Source of the DNA: Flavobacterium sp. UBA7665
GTDB lineage: Bacteria > Bacteroidota > Bacteroidia > Flavobacteriales > Flavobacteriaceae
Length of the DNA: 64,000 bases
Assembly (NCBI GenBank): GCA_002483285.1
Contig: DLHP01000030.1
Coordinates: forward strand, 62,001 to 126,000
Direction: 5' to 3'
Shown piece after piece: positions 52,010 through 60,688 of the stretch. Position numbers and translations under genes: made by a program. The notes under the pieces were generated by a model. The model was not told the origin of the DNA and did no database searches. It saw nothing but the letters and a program-made list of their open reading frames with translations. Numbering within the stretch: the stretch's first letter is position 1; the number at the start of each line of letters is the position of its first letter.

Positions 52010-52381
52010 ATGGCAAAAAAGGCAATAAATAATGATGTTTTACTGGCTAACATCATCAAAGGAATTGAAGAAGTAAAAGGAAATGATATTGATATTCTAG
52101 ACCTACGTGAAATAGATAATTCGGCCTGTGACTATTTCATCATCTGCAACGGAAATTCAAACACACAGGTAAACGCCATCGTCAACTCTGTTCAAAAAAC
52201 CGTCTCCAAAGCAATCAAAGACAAACCCTGGCACGTAGAAGGTTCTGACAATGCAGAATGGGTTTTGATGGACTATGTAAACATCGTAGTCCATGTTTTC
52301 CAGAAACACATCCGCGAATATTACAATATAGAAAGCCTTTGGGGTGATGCTAAAATCACGACCATAGCCAACAAATATTAA
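52010..52381 (+). CDS. rsfS: Ribosome silencing factor RsfS
   Basis: 123 aa. Core KGNDIDILDLREIDNSACDYFIICNGNSNTQVNAIVNSV and PWHVEGSDNAEWVLMDYVNIVVHVFQKHIREYYNIESLWGDA are the RsfS/DUF143 signature. It binds L14 and blocks subunit joining when nutrients are short. Cotranscribed with ftsH (14 nt gap). Confidence 0.96.
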   Translation: MAKKAINNDVLLANIIKGIEEVKGNDIDILDLREIDNSACDYFIICNGNSNTQVNAIVNSVQKTVSKAIKDKPWHVEGSDNAEWVLMDYVNIVVHVFQKHIREYYNIESLWGDAKITTIANKY

Positions 52382-52395
52382 ACGCTAGAAAAAAA

Positions 52396-54324
52396 ATGGC
52401 CAACGACAATAAACCCAATCCCAACAGAATAAAAATAAGCCCCTGGATTTTATACGCCGGAATTATAGTTGTCTTTTTATTCATCAGTTTTGCAACCGGC
52501 GGTTCTACTTTTCAGGAACCGGCCAAAACCACGTCTTCAAAATTCAACAACTTTCTTGAAAAAGGCGATATCCAGAAGGTAATTGTATATAACAAAACCG
52601 AAGCCGAGGTGTATCTCACCCCAGCCGCGCTAAAAGATCCAGCGCACAAAGTGGTCGCCAAGGACTTGCTCAACAGGCCCAACAAAGGACCGCACTATGT
52701 TTTTGATATTGGTAACGACGAGATTTTTCAACACAAATTGGAAACTGCTGTTGCAGCCGGAAAACTAAAAGACTACAACTTCCTGCCCAAAAACAATTGG
52801 ACCGACTTACTGATTAGCCTACTCCCTATCCTGATTATCGTTGCCTTATGGATTTTCATCATGAGACGGATGAGTGCAGGCGGTGCAGGTGGCGGCGGGC
52901 AAATCTTCAACATCGGCAAATCTAAAGCACGGTTGTTTGACGAAAAAACAGACATCAAAACCACTTTCAAGGACGTGGCCGGACTTGAGGGCGCCAAAGA
53001 AGAAATACAGGAAATTGTAGAGTTCCTCAAAAATCCTGAAAAGTACACCAACCTGGGTGGTAAAATACCCAAAGGCGCTTTGCTTGTAGGACCTCCGGGA
53101 ACCGGTAAAACCTTATTAGCAAAGGCTGTGGCAGGTGAAGCGAAGGTTCCGTTTTTCTCGTTGTCGGGTTCTGATTTTGTGGAAATGTTTGTTGGTGTCG
53201 GCGCTTCACGTGTGCGGGACTTGTTCAAACAAGCCAAGGAAAAATCACCGGCGATTATCTTTATCGATGAGATTGATGCCGTTGGCCGTGCGCGTGGCAA
53301 GAACAATTTCTCGGGAGGAAACGACGAACGCGAAAATACGCTGAACCAATTGCTTACAGAAATGGACGGTTTTGGGACCAACTCAAACGTAATCGTACTG
53401 GCTGCAACCAACCGCGCCGATGTGCTCGATAAAGCACTCATGCGTGCCGGCCGTTTTGATCGACAAATATTCGTTGACTTACCAGACATCCGCGAGCGCA
53501 AGGAAATTTTTGAAGTGCATTTAACACCGCTTAAAAAGGTAGAAGGTTTGGACACCGATTTCCTAGCCAAGCAAACGCCAGGATTCTCGGGTGCCGATAT
53601 TGCCAACGTATGTAACGAAGCCGCGCTGATTGCAGCAAGGAACAACAAAACCGCTGTAGACAAACAAGATTTTCTGGACGCCGTCGATAGAATCGTGGGT
53701 GGTCTTGAAAAGAAAAATAAAATCGTTACCCCAGAAGAAAAGAAAGCCATCGCCATCCACGAAGCAGGACATGCAACCGTGAGCTGGATGCTGGAGCACG
53801 CCGCCCCTTTGGTAAAAGTAACCATCGTTCCGCGCGGGCAAAGCCTCGGAGCAGCATGGTATCTTCCAGAGGAACGACTGATTGTTCGTCCGGATCAGAT
53901 GCTCGATGAAATGTGTGCTACGATGGGCGGAAGGGCAGCCGAAAAAGTAACCTTCAACCGTATTTCTACCGGCGCTTTGAGCGATTTGGAAAAGGTTACC
54001 AAACAGGCGCGCGCCATGGTCACCATCTACGGACTCAATGAAAAGATCGGAAACGTAACTTATTACGATTCTACCGGCCAGAATGAATACAATTTCTCTA
54101 AGCCGTACTCAGAAGAAACCGCAAAAGTAATAGACAAAGAAATTTCTGATCTGATTGAAAGCCAGTACCAACGCGCCATCCAAATCTTAGAAGAAAACAA
54201 AGATAAGCTCAATCAACTTGCTGATATACTGATAGAAAAAGAAGTCATCTTCAAGGACGACCTTGAAACCATTTTTGGTAAACGCACCTTTGATTCGAAC
54301 CTACAGGAAGAGACCACGCTATAG
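52396..54324 (+). CDS. ftsH: ATP-dependent zinc metalloprotease FtsH
   Basis: 642 aa. Membrane helix near 14-34, periplasmic region, second helix about 136-155 (LLISLLPILIIVALWIFIM). AAA+ domain: Walker A GPPGTGKT, Walker B IIFIDEIDAVGRARG, second region of homology NVIVLAATNRADVLDKALMRAGRFDR. Zinc site HEAGH at 455-459. Membrane quality-control protease. An ideal terminator follows. Confidence 0.98.
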   Translation: MANDNKPNPNRIKISPWILYAGIIVVFLFISFATGGSTFQEPAKTTSSKFNNFLEKGDIQKVIVYNKTEAEVYLTPAALKDPAHKVVAKDLLNRPNKGPHYVFDIGNDEIFQHKLETAVAAGKLKDYNFLPKNNWTDLLISLLPILIIVALWIFIMRRMSAGGAGGGGQIFNIGKSKARLFDEKTDIKTTFKDVAGLEGAKEEIQEIVEFLKNPEKYTNLGGKIPKGALLVGPPGTGKTLLAKAVAGEAKVPFFSLSGSDFVEMFVGVGASRVRDLFKQAKEKSPAIIFIDEIDAVGRARGKNNFSGGNDERENTLNQLLTEMDGFGTNSNVIVLAATNRADVLDKALMRAGRFDRQIFVDLPDIRERKEIFEVHLTPLKKVEGLDTDFLAKQTPGFSGADIANVCNEAALIAARNNKTAVDKQDFLDAVDRIVGGLEKKNKIVTPEEKKAIAIHEAGHATVSWMLEHAAPLVKVTIVPRGQSLGAAWYLPEERLIVRPDQMLDEMCATMGGRAAEKVTFNRISTGALSDLEKVTKQARAMVTIYGLNEKIGNVTYYDSTGQNEYNFSKPYSEETAKVIDKEISDLIESQYQRAIQILEENKDKLNQLADILIEKEVIFKDDLETIFGKRTFDSNLQEETTL

Positions 54325-54352
54325 CCGCTGGTTATTATCATCCATTTATTAA

Positions 54353-54390
54353 AAAATCTTAATTCGAACCCGCATTTGAATTAAGATTTT
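54353..54390 (+). terminator. Terminator after ftsH
   Basis: AAAATCTTAATTC (54353-54365) pairs with GAATTAAGATTTT (54378-54390), a perfect 13-bp stem with a 12-nt loop and a T tract beyond it. Confidence 0.85.
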
Positions 54391-54392
54391 TT

Positions 54393-54400
54393 TATCTTTG
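54393..54400 (+). promoter_or_regulatory. Putative -7 box (TATCTTTG) for the LUD-cdsA-psd-ACBP-SOD operon
   Basis: Exact TAnnTTTG beginning 2 bp after the ftsH terminator stem, 29 bp before the LUD ATG. The terminator's T tract merges into the box. Confidence 0.5.
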
Positions 54401-54429
54401 GATGTTCTCAAAAACTATTCAATACTTAT

Positions 54430-55032
54430 ATGAGTCTTTTCAGGAAATTTTTCGGCTCTGGCAACGATTCCTCAGATGAGGAAAAAGAAAGTGAATTTAA
54501 TGAAATGAAAGCCAACTTTTCGGCGCCCGCTGACGAGAAATTTACTTTCAATTTTAAGAAGAACGGAGGCAAATTCCTGTACTGTGAAAACCTCACCGAA
54601 GTAAAGGACCATTTTGAGCACATCTTAGAAGAAAACGACTGGTTTGAATCCGAAGCCGCCTGCTTTGAACCCAAACTGTTCAGCATGCTCGACGAAAACA
54701 AACTTTCCTACAACAATCCAAAAGACCCAAAATTTTTGCTCGCGAGTTGCGAGAACCTCATTGCCGATGAGGGTTCTATTCTATTCTCATCCAACCAGAT
54801 TAAGCAACACAAACCCAACGACCTTCCTGTAAATATTGTCATCCTGGCTACTACCAGCCAAATCCTTGAAAGTAAAAGCGATGGGCTACGCGCCATCAAA
54901 AAGAAATACGACAAGGATTATCCAACCAATATCACTACGATAAAATATTTCGAGAAAGCCAAAGAAGAGGATTTTCTGCAATACGGAAGCGCAGCCAAAA
55001 ACCTGTACCTGCTTCTTTTAGAAGACCTTTAA
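54430..55032 (+). CDS. LUD-domain (LutC-like) protein
   Basis: 200 aa, cytosolic. The C-terminal half has LLASCENLIADEGSILFSSNQIKQ and NIVILATTSQILESKSDGLRAIKKKY, the LUD/LutC fold. The N-terminus (RKFFGSGNDSSDEEKESEF) is acidic. LutC proteins take part in lactate oxidation, but the LutA/LutB partners are absent. Here it heads a phospholipid gene cluster, 1 nt before cdsA. Role unclear. Confidence 0.82.
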   Translation: MSLFRKFFGSGNDSSDEEKESEFNEMKANFSAPADEKFTFNFKKNGGKFLYCENLTEVKDHFEHILEENDWFESEAACFEPKLFSMLDENKLSYNNPKDPKFLLASCENLIADEGSILFSSNQIKQHKPNDLPVNIVILATTSQILESKSDGLRAIKKKYDKDYPTNITTIKYFEKAKEEDFLQYGSAAKNLYLLLLEDL

Positions 55033-55033
55033 A

Positions 55034-55834
55034 ATGAATGAAACGCTGACGAGGACCTTATCGGGAATAGTATATATCCTGATCCTGATCACAGCCTCAC
55101 TCTATTTCCACAGTTTCCTTTTGTTGTTTGGCGCATTTCTACTGTTAGCCGTTTCTGAATTCTGTCAATTGGTGCAACTCAAAAAAACAGCACCGCTTCT
55201 TATTGCTATAATTGGTTATGCATTGTTCGCTTATTTTGACGTAAGCCGCAGCAGCTCCATTTTACTGCTCTTGGCCACATTGTTCGTTTCGGGTAAATGC
55301 ATTGCCTTTTTGTTCAACGCCAACCAACGACCACTCGCGCCCACTTCAAAATTCGTGTACCTCATTGGGTATGTGATCCTTCCGATTATCCTGATTACCA
55401 AAATCCCTTGCGCAGACGGTAGTTTCAATCCTAAAATCATCATCAGTATTTTCATTTTGATTTGGGCGAATGACACTTTTGCGTTCGTTGTGGGCAAATC
55501 CATCGGGAAACACAAACTATTTGAACGCATTTCTCCAAAGAAAACCGTCGAAGGCTTTTTGGGCGGACTCGTATTTGCTGCTATTTTCGCAGTATTGATT
55601 GCAAAGTTCTTTATCTTCCAACCGCTATTCAACTGGATTGTTATTGCATTGATTTTAAGCGCGATTGGCACCATCGGTGATTTGGTCGAATCCAAATTCA
55701 AACGCGTTGCGGGTGTAAAGGATTCGGGGAAAATCATGCCCGGACATGGCGGTATTTTAGATCGGCTGGATAGTATTATATTTGCGGCACCTTTTGTATT
55801 TTTGTTTTATCAAATCTTGTATTATGTTTCATAA
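55034..55834 (+). CDS. cdsA: Phosphatidate cytidylyltransferase
   Basis: 266 aa, about seven membrane helices. Signature KRVAGVKDSGKIMPGHGGILDRLDSIIFAAP. It makes CDP-diacylglycerol. FVVGKSIGKHKLFERISPKKTVEGFLGG is family standard. Its end overlaps psd by 11 bp. Confidence 0.96.
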   Translation: MNETLTRTLSGIVYILILITASLYFHSFLLLFGAFLLLAVSEFCQLVQLKKTAPLLIAIIGYALFAYFDVSRSSSILLLLATLFVSGKCIAFLFNANQRPLAPTSKFVYLIGYVILPIILITKIPCADGSFNPKIIISIFILIWANDTFAFVVGKSIGKHKLFERISPKKTVEGFLGGLVFAAIFAVLIAKFFIFQPLFNWIVIALILSAIGTIGDLVESKFKRVAGVKDSGKIMPGHGGILDRLDSIIFAAPFVFLFYQILYYVS

Positions 55835-56477
55835 AGAAGGCGGAAAAATCATCCTTATTGCAACAACCCTGACCGTTGTTTTTTTACTCACCATAGACAA
55901 ATTGGTCGATGTGGAATGGCTTAGGATGACCCTAATGCTTATCGTATTGTTCTTCCTGATTATGATCCTGCAATTTTTCAGGAACCCCAAAAGGCCGGTA
56001 GACATTGATGACAACCATGTGATTGCACCGGTAGACGGGAAAGTCGTGGTGATAGAAGAAGTCTTCGAATCCGAATATTTCAAGGACCAACGCCTGCAGG
56101 TGTCTATTTTTATGTCGCCGATCAATGTGCATGTGACACGCTATCCCGTAAACGGAAAAATAAAATTCAGTAAATACCATCCGGGGAAATACCTTGTCGC
56201 CTGGCACCCAAAAGCAAGTACCGAAAACGAACGCACGACTGTTGTGGTCGAAAACCGCATCTTTGGAGAAATCCTGTACCGACAGATCGCCGGTGCGCTC
56301 GCCAAAAGAATTGTCAATTATGCGCAGGAAGGCATGCAGGTGGTCCAGGGAACCGATGCCGGATTCATCAAATTCGGGTCACGTGTGGATTTGTATTTCC
56401 CGCTGGGCACTGAAATCAATGTAAAACTCAACCAAAAGGCGGTTGGCGGAAAAACCATCATAGCCACAAAGTCATAA
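55824..56477 (+). CDS. psd: Phosphatidylserine decarboxylase, short (type II-like) form
   Basis: 217 aa from the ATG at 55824. Two N-terminal hydrophobic segments, then VIAPVDGKVVVIEEVFE, VSIFMSPINVHVTRYPVNG and the self-cleaving GFIKFGSRVDLYFPLG, where the Ser in FGS becomes the pyruvoyl group. It converts phosphatidylserine to phosphatidylethanolamine. Coupled with cdsA by overlap. Confidence 0.94.
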   Translation: MFHKEGGKIILIATTLTVVFLLTIDKLVDVEWLRMTLMLIVLFFLIMILQFFRNPKRPVDIDDNHVIAPVDGKVVVIEEVFESEYFKDQRLQVSIFMSPINVHVTRYPVNGKIKFSKYHPGKYLVAWHPKASTENERTTVVVENRIFGEILYRQIAGALAKRIVNYAQEGMQVVQGTDAGFIKFGSRVDLYFPLGTEINVKLNQKAVGGKTIIATKS

Positions 56478-56482
56478 AGAAA

Positions 56483-56752
56483 ATGGCAGAGAAAGATCTC
56501 GATACCCGTTTTAAGGAAGCCGTTGAATTAGCCGACGCCATGACCCAAGCCGACTTGCCACAGGACGTGCAACTACGGCTGTATGCCTATTACAAACAGG
56601 CCACTTCTGGAAGCCCAACGTCAACCTTCAATCCCAATTTTGATTTGCGCAATGCTTTTAAAACCAATGCGTGGATGCAAATCAGCCACCTCAGTATCGA
56701 GCAAGCCAAAGAATTGTATATAGAATCGATCCTTTCCCTAGTCAAAAAATGA
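56483..56752 (+). CDS. Acyl-CoA-binding protein
   Basis: 89 aa, single ACBP fold: DTRFKEAVELADAM, LRLYAYYKQATSGSP (the conserved YxxYKQAT), NAFKTNAWMQISHLSIEQAKELYIESI. Binds medium and long-chain acyl-CoA. Mostly eukaryotic, but present in many Bacteroidota. Location in the phospholipid operon fits an acyl-CoA supply role (inference). Its TGA overlaps the SOD start. Confidence 0.93.
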   Translation: MAEKDLDTRFKEAVELADAMTQADLPQDVQLRLYAYYKQATSGSPTSTFNPNFDLRNAFKTNAWMQISHLSIEQAKELYIESILSLVKK

Positions 56753-57528
56753 TGATGAAAAAGAGCCCAATGTTTGCCTTAAGTTTTGCCGCGCTTTTGG
56801 CCGTGTCCTGCAACAATAAAAAGTTGACCGAAGTGGTAGAGGTACCATTGCCCACCGCCGAAGAAAAAATCACCATCGGCCATCCCGACGATGTCAAAGC
56901 CGATGAAGGCGTTTTCCAGGTACAAAAATTACCTTATAGTTACGACGCCTTATCGCCCAGCATCGATGCGTTGACCATGGAAGTGCATTACTCCAAGCAT
57001 TACCTCACCTACACCAACAATCTCAACAGGGTCGTTGCCGGAACCGAACAGGAAACCCTGCCCATCGAAGAAATCCTTCGCAAACTAGACATCAGTAACG
57101 CCGATTTACGCAACAACGCCGGCGGATTTTACAACCACGGTATTTTCTGGGACAGTATGGCACCCAAAGCCGGTGGTGTTGCAAAAGACACACTGGCAGC
57201 CGCAATCAACCGCGATTTTGGTTCTTTTGAGAACTTCAAGGTACAATTTGCCGAGGCCGCCGAAAAACAATTCGGATCTGGCTGGGCATGGCTCGTCACC
57301 GACAAAGCCGGAAAACTGCAAGTGACCAGCACCCAAAACCAAGACAATCCACTCATGCCGAATGCCACAATCAAAGGGACGCCCATCCTGGCGCTAGACG
57401 TTTGGGAGCACGCTTACTACCTCAATTACCAATACCGGCGCAAGAAATACATCGACAATTTTTTTAAAGTCATCAACTGGAAAAAGGTGGGTGAGCGTTA
57501 TGAGGAAGCGATGATGAAAAAGTACTAA
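56749..57528 (+). CDS. Lipoprotein Fe/Mn superoxide dismutase
   Basis: 259 aa from the ATG at 56749, in ATGA overlap with the ACBP stop (ATGs also at 56752 and 56755). Lipoprotein signal with lipobox LAVSC (Cys21), then a ~40-aa linker before the SOD domain. Metal ligands His80 (MEVHYSKHY), His130 (YNHGIFW), Asp217 and His221 (ALDVWEHAYY). So an exported, membrane-anchored SOD rather than the usual cytosolic one. Fe or Mn cannot be told. Micro-hairpin array 4 begins in its stop codon. Confidence 0.93.
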   Translation: MMMKKSPMFALSFAALLAVSCNNKKLTEVVEVPLPTAEEKITIGHPDDVKADEGVFQVQKLPYSYDALSPSIDALTMEVHYSKHYLTYTNNLNRVVAGTEQETLPIEEILRKLDISNADLRNNAGGFYNHGIFWDSMAPKAGGVAKDTLAAAINRDFGSFENFKVQFAEAAEKQFGSGWAWLVTDKAGKLQVTSTQNQDNPLMPNATIKGTPILALDVWEHAYYLNYQYRRKKYIDNFFKVINWKKVGERYEEAMMKKY

Positions 57529-57590
57529 GACCGCTTCGCTGAAAGAGCAAAGACCACTGCGTTGCAAGAATCAAGACCGCTTCGCTGACC
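57525..57590 (+). repeat. Micro-hairpin array 4 (after SOD)
   Basis: Units AAGACCGCTTCGCTGA, AAAGACCACTGCGTTGC and AAGACCGCTTCGCTGA, with AGAGC and AGAATC spacers. The SOD stop TAA runs into the first GACCGC. The complementary strand shows GCGAAGC and ACGCAGT hairpins. Confidence 0.75.
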
Positions 57591-57625
57591 CGAGCTCAAA
57601 GGGCGAACGGTACAAAGTAAAAGAC

Positions 57626-57655
57626 AAAAGCCGCGTAGAGATCTAGCGGCTTTTT
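57626..57655. terminator. Bidirectional terminator between SOD and valS
   Basis: AAAAGCCGC (57626-57634) pairs with GCGGCTTTT (57646-57654), with T and A tracts on either side; 11-nt loop. It lies between two inverted micro-hairpin arrays. Confidence 0.8.
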
Positions 57656-57679
57656 CTAATCAAATCCTTTCTTTCTTCA

Positions 57680-57754
57680 TTCAGCGCAGTGGTCTTGCAA
57701 CGCAGTGGTCTTTCAGCGCAGCGGTCTCGCTTCTTGTCTCTTACAACGCAGCGA
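57680..57754 (-). repeat. Micro-hairpin array 5 (after valS)
   Basis: On the minus strand: TCGCTGCGTTGTAAGAGAC, AGCGAGACCGCTGCGCTGA, AAGACCACTGCGTTGC, AAGACCACTGCGCTGA. It starts directly at the valS stop (TAA) and is inverted relative to array 4 across the terminator. Confidence 0.75.
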
Positions 57755-60388
57755 TTATCTAAGGCTCTTCAGGCTTTGTTCGATCATAGCGATCTTCGCC
57801 AGCGCATCGGCTTGCTTCTTACGCTCCATTTCAAGTACTTTTTCGGGTGCGCCGCCAACGAATTTCTCGTTCGAAAGTTTCGCCTGAACCGATTGGAGGA
57901 AACCTTGGGTGTATTTCAATTCTTCGGTGAGTTTGGCAATTTCTTCCTCTACATTGATTGCGCCCGTAATCGGGATAAAATACTCGTTCGATTTCACGCG
58001 GAACGACAAAGCACCGTCTACTTTCTCAGCAACGTACTCGAGCTTGGTAATATTGCCGAGCTTAGAAACCACCGAATCAAAATAAATCGACAGTTTTTCA
58101 TTGTTGATGGCCTTGAGTTCAATGGCGTCCTTAAACGGAATGTTCTTGTCCTTACGGATAGAGCGGATGCCGGCAATGACTTCTGTCGTATTCTCAAAAT
58201 CCGATATCAACTGTGCGTTGAACGCTTTAGTTTCGGGCCATTTAGAAACAATCAGCGCTTCCTCGACGCTTCTTTCTGCGATATGCTGCCAGATTTCCTC
58301 GGTCAGGAACGGCATGAACGGATGCAACAATTTGAGGACATTCTCGAGCATCTCTATCGACTTGTCGAAAGTGGCTTTATCGATGGGTTGCTGGTAAGCC
58401 GGTTTGATCATTTCAAGGAACCACGAGCAGAAATCGTCCCAAACGAGTTTGTAGATGCCCATGAGCGCATCAGAGATTCGGTACTTTTCAAAGTTGTCCT
58501 CGATGTCCAAAAGTGTGTGCTGCAACTTGGCTTCAAACCACTCGATAGCGACTTTTGACGACTCGGGTTGCGCAATATCGGCCGAAACTTCCCAACCTTT
58601 AATCAATCGGAAAGCGTTCCAGATTTTATTGGAGAACCCTTTGCCTTGTGCGCACAATTCCTCGTCGAACAAAATGTCGTTTCCGGCGGAGGCGCTTAAA
58701 AGTAAACCAACTCGAACGCCATCGGCGCCAAACTTTTCAATCAGGTCGAGCGGATCGGGCGAATTCCCGAGTGATTTAGACATCTTACGGCGTTGGCTGT
58801 CGCGCACCAATCCGGTCAAATACACATTGGTAAATGGTTTTTCGCCGGTGTATTCATAACCCGCGATGATCATACGTGCTACCCAGAAAAATAAAATATC
58901 CGGGCCTGTAACAAGGTCATTGGTGGGGTAATAATATTTAAAATCTTCGCTTTCGGGATCCATGATTCCACCGAAAACCGCCATGGGCCAAAGCCAGGAC
59001 GAGAACCAGGTATCGAGCGCGTCGGCGTCTTGCGTTAAATCTTTGGTCGTGAGGTTGGCATTCGCGGTTTTGATTTGGGCAAGCGTCACGGCTTCTTCAA
59101 TGGTTTCGGCTACGACAAAATCTTCCTTACCGTCACCGTAATAATAAGCCGGGATTTGTTGTCCCCACCACAATTGGCGCGAGATGTTCCAGTCGCGGAT
59201 GTTCTCTAACCAATGGCGATACGTATTCTCGAATTTCTTTGGATACAATTTAATTTCGTGGTCTTCGAGTACCGCTTTGATGGCCGGTTTGACCAATTCT
59301 TCCATATTGAGGAACCATTGGTCTGACAGGCGTGGTTCAATAACCGCTTTGGTCCTTTCGGAGGTGCCCACTTTATTGAGGTGCGTTTCTGTTTTGGCAA
59401 TCGCGCCCAGCGACTCGAGTTCTGTCACGATGGCAGTACGAACAACAAAACGATCTTTGCCCTGGTAATGCAAACCGAAACTGTTCAAGGTCGCGTCTTC
59501 ATTGAAGATGTCAATGATTTCGAGGTTGTGCTTTTCGCCAAGTGCCTTGTCGTTGACATCGTGCGCCGGCGTTACTTTGAGGCAACCGGTTCCGAATTCC
59601 ATATCTACGTAGTCGTCCTCGATGATTGGGATGACGCGGCCGCAGATGGGCACAATCGCTTGCTTTCCTTTGAGGTGCGTGAATCGCTCGTCATTGGGGT
59701 TGATACAAATTGCCGTATCGCCAAAAATGGTTTCGGGACGTGTGGTGGCAATCGTGAGGAAATCTTCGGATCCTTGGATTTTGTATTTGAGGAAATAGAG
59801 TTTTCCTTGTTGTTCTTCGTAAATGACTTCTTCGTCAGACAACGTGGTCTTGGCTTCGGGATCCCAGTTGACCATGCGGTAACCGCGGTAGATCAAGCCT
59901 TTGTTGCACAAATCGACAAAAGAGCGGATGACCGATGCCGACATATCAGGATCCATGGTGAATTTGGTGCGCTCCCAATCGCAGGAGGCGCCGAGTTTCT
60001 TAAGTTGGTCTAAGATAACGCCGCCGTATTTGTCTGTCCATTCCCAGGCATGTTTGAGGAATTCTTCGCGCGAAAGGTCGTTTTTGTTGATGCCATCGGC
60101 TTTGAGCTTGGCCACGACTTTGGCTTCGGTGGCGATTGAGGCGTGGTCTGTTCCCGGAACCCAACAGGCGTTGAAACCTTTGAGGCGGGCGCGGCGGATG
60201 AGTACATCCTGGATGGTATTGTTGAGCATGTGGCCCATGTGCAATACGCCGGTCACGTTTGGCGGCGGGATTACGATGGTATAAGGCGTGCGGTGGTCGG
60301 GTTCTGAATGGAAATAATTGTGTTGCATCCAGTAGTCGTACCATTTTTGCTCTATGGTCTTGGCGTCGAATTGTGCGGGAATTGTCAT
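57755..60388 (-). CDS. valS: Valyl-tRNA synthetase
   Basis: 877 aa. Class I HIGH motif is HMGH at 50-53 (PPPNVTGVLHMGHML); KMSKS is present (RRKMSKSLGNSPDPLDLI). CP1 editing domain, anticodon-binding helices and a C-terminal coiled coil (EEEIAKLTEELKYTQGFLQSVQAKLSNEKFVGGAPEKVLEMER) complete a full-length enzyme. It charges tRNA-Val and clears Thr. The leader of ~185 nt holds hairpin element E. Confidence 0.98.
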   Translation of the reverse strand: MTIPAQFDAKTIEQKWYDYWMQHNYFHSEPDHRTPYTIVIPPPNVTGVLHMGHMLNNTIQDVLIRRARLKGFNACWVPGTDHASIATEAKVVAKLKADGINKNDLSREEFLKHAWEWTDKYGGVILDQLKKLGASCDWERTKFTMDPDMSASVIRSFVDLCNKGLIYRGYRMVNWDPEAKTTLSDEEVIYEEQQGKLYFLKYKIQGSEDFLTIATTRPETIFGDTAICINPNDERFTHLKGKQAIVPICGRVIPIIEDDYVDMEFGTGCLKVTPAHDVNDKALGEKHNLEIIDIFNEDATLNSFGLHYQGKDRFVVRTAIVTELESLGAIAKTETHLNKVGTSERTKAVIEPRLSDQWFLNMEELVKPAIKAVLEDHEIKLYPKKFENTYRHWLENIRDWNISRQLWWGQQIPAYYYGDGKEDFVVAETIEEAVTLAQIKTANANLTTKDLTQDADALDTWFSSWLWPMAVFGGIMDPESEDFKYYYPTNDLVTGPDILFFWVARMIIAGYEYTGEKPFTNVYLTGLVRDSQRRKMSKSLGNSPDPLDLIEKFGADGVRVGLLLSASAGNDILFDEELCAQGKGFSNKIWNAFRLIKGWEVSADIAQPESSKVAIEWFEAKLQHTLLDIEDNFEKYRISDALMGIYKLVWDDFCSWFLEMIKPAYQQPIDKATFDKSIEMLENVLKLLHPFMPFLTEEIWQHIAERSVEEALIVSKWPETKAFNAQLISDFENTTEVIAGIRSIRKDKNIPFKDAIELKAINNEKLSIYFDSVVSKLGNITKLEYVAEKVDGALSFRVKSNEYFIPITGAINVEEEIAKLTEELKYTQGFLQSVQAKLSNEKFVGGAPEKVLEMERKKQADALAKIAMIEQSLKSLR

Positions 60389-60409
60389 GGTGTTTCGGGT
60401 TTGAATGAA

Positions 60410-60492
60410 GCCCTAGCCCCGATTGCAGCGGCATCCTTTTGTTGCCTTCTTTAGGCAGCAAAAGATACAGCGGAAAGCGGGAATCAGCTCCT
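60410..60492 (-). repeat. Interspersed hairpin element, copy E (leader of valS)
   Basis: On the minus strand: GGAGCTGATTCCCGC, TTTCCGCTGTATCTTTTG, distal hairpin TTGCTGCCT-AAAGA-AGGCAACAA, AAGGATGCCGCTGC, AATCGGGGCTAGGGC. It lies between the valS promoter and its ATG, in the same sense as the gene. Confidence 0.78.
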
Positions 60493-60575
60493 GACCCGAG
60501 CGACAGCGAATTGGCGAAGCAAAATACTGACACAACCGGGTCTTAGTTCCTTTGGTATATTATTTGTTAGCCCGA

Positions 60576-60583
60576 CAAAAGTA
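60576..60583 (-). promoter_or_regulatory. Putative -7 box (TACTTTTG) for valS
   Basis: CAAAAGTA on the plus strand is TACTTTTG on the coding strand, an exact TAnnTTTG 187 bp upstream of the valS ATG. Its use would place hairpin element E in the mRNA leader. Confidence 0.45.
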
Positions 60584-60688
60584 GAAAATTAACGCGGTAT
60601 AAAAAATTAAGAATTAATAATTTGCGCATTGATTAAAACGGACTATTTTTACCAGAACCAAAAATTACAAAAATTAAAATTAACCACT

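Noticed and set aside
52773..53825. 350-codon open frame on the minus strand
   Set aside because: Lies wholly opposite ftsH; Ser/Pro-rich composition typical of antisense to a conserved AAA gene.
57689..58558. 289-codon plus-strand frame
   Set aside because: Antisense to valS and begins within micro-hairpin array 5; no family features.
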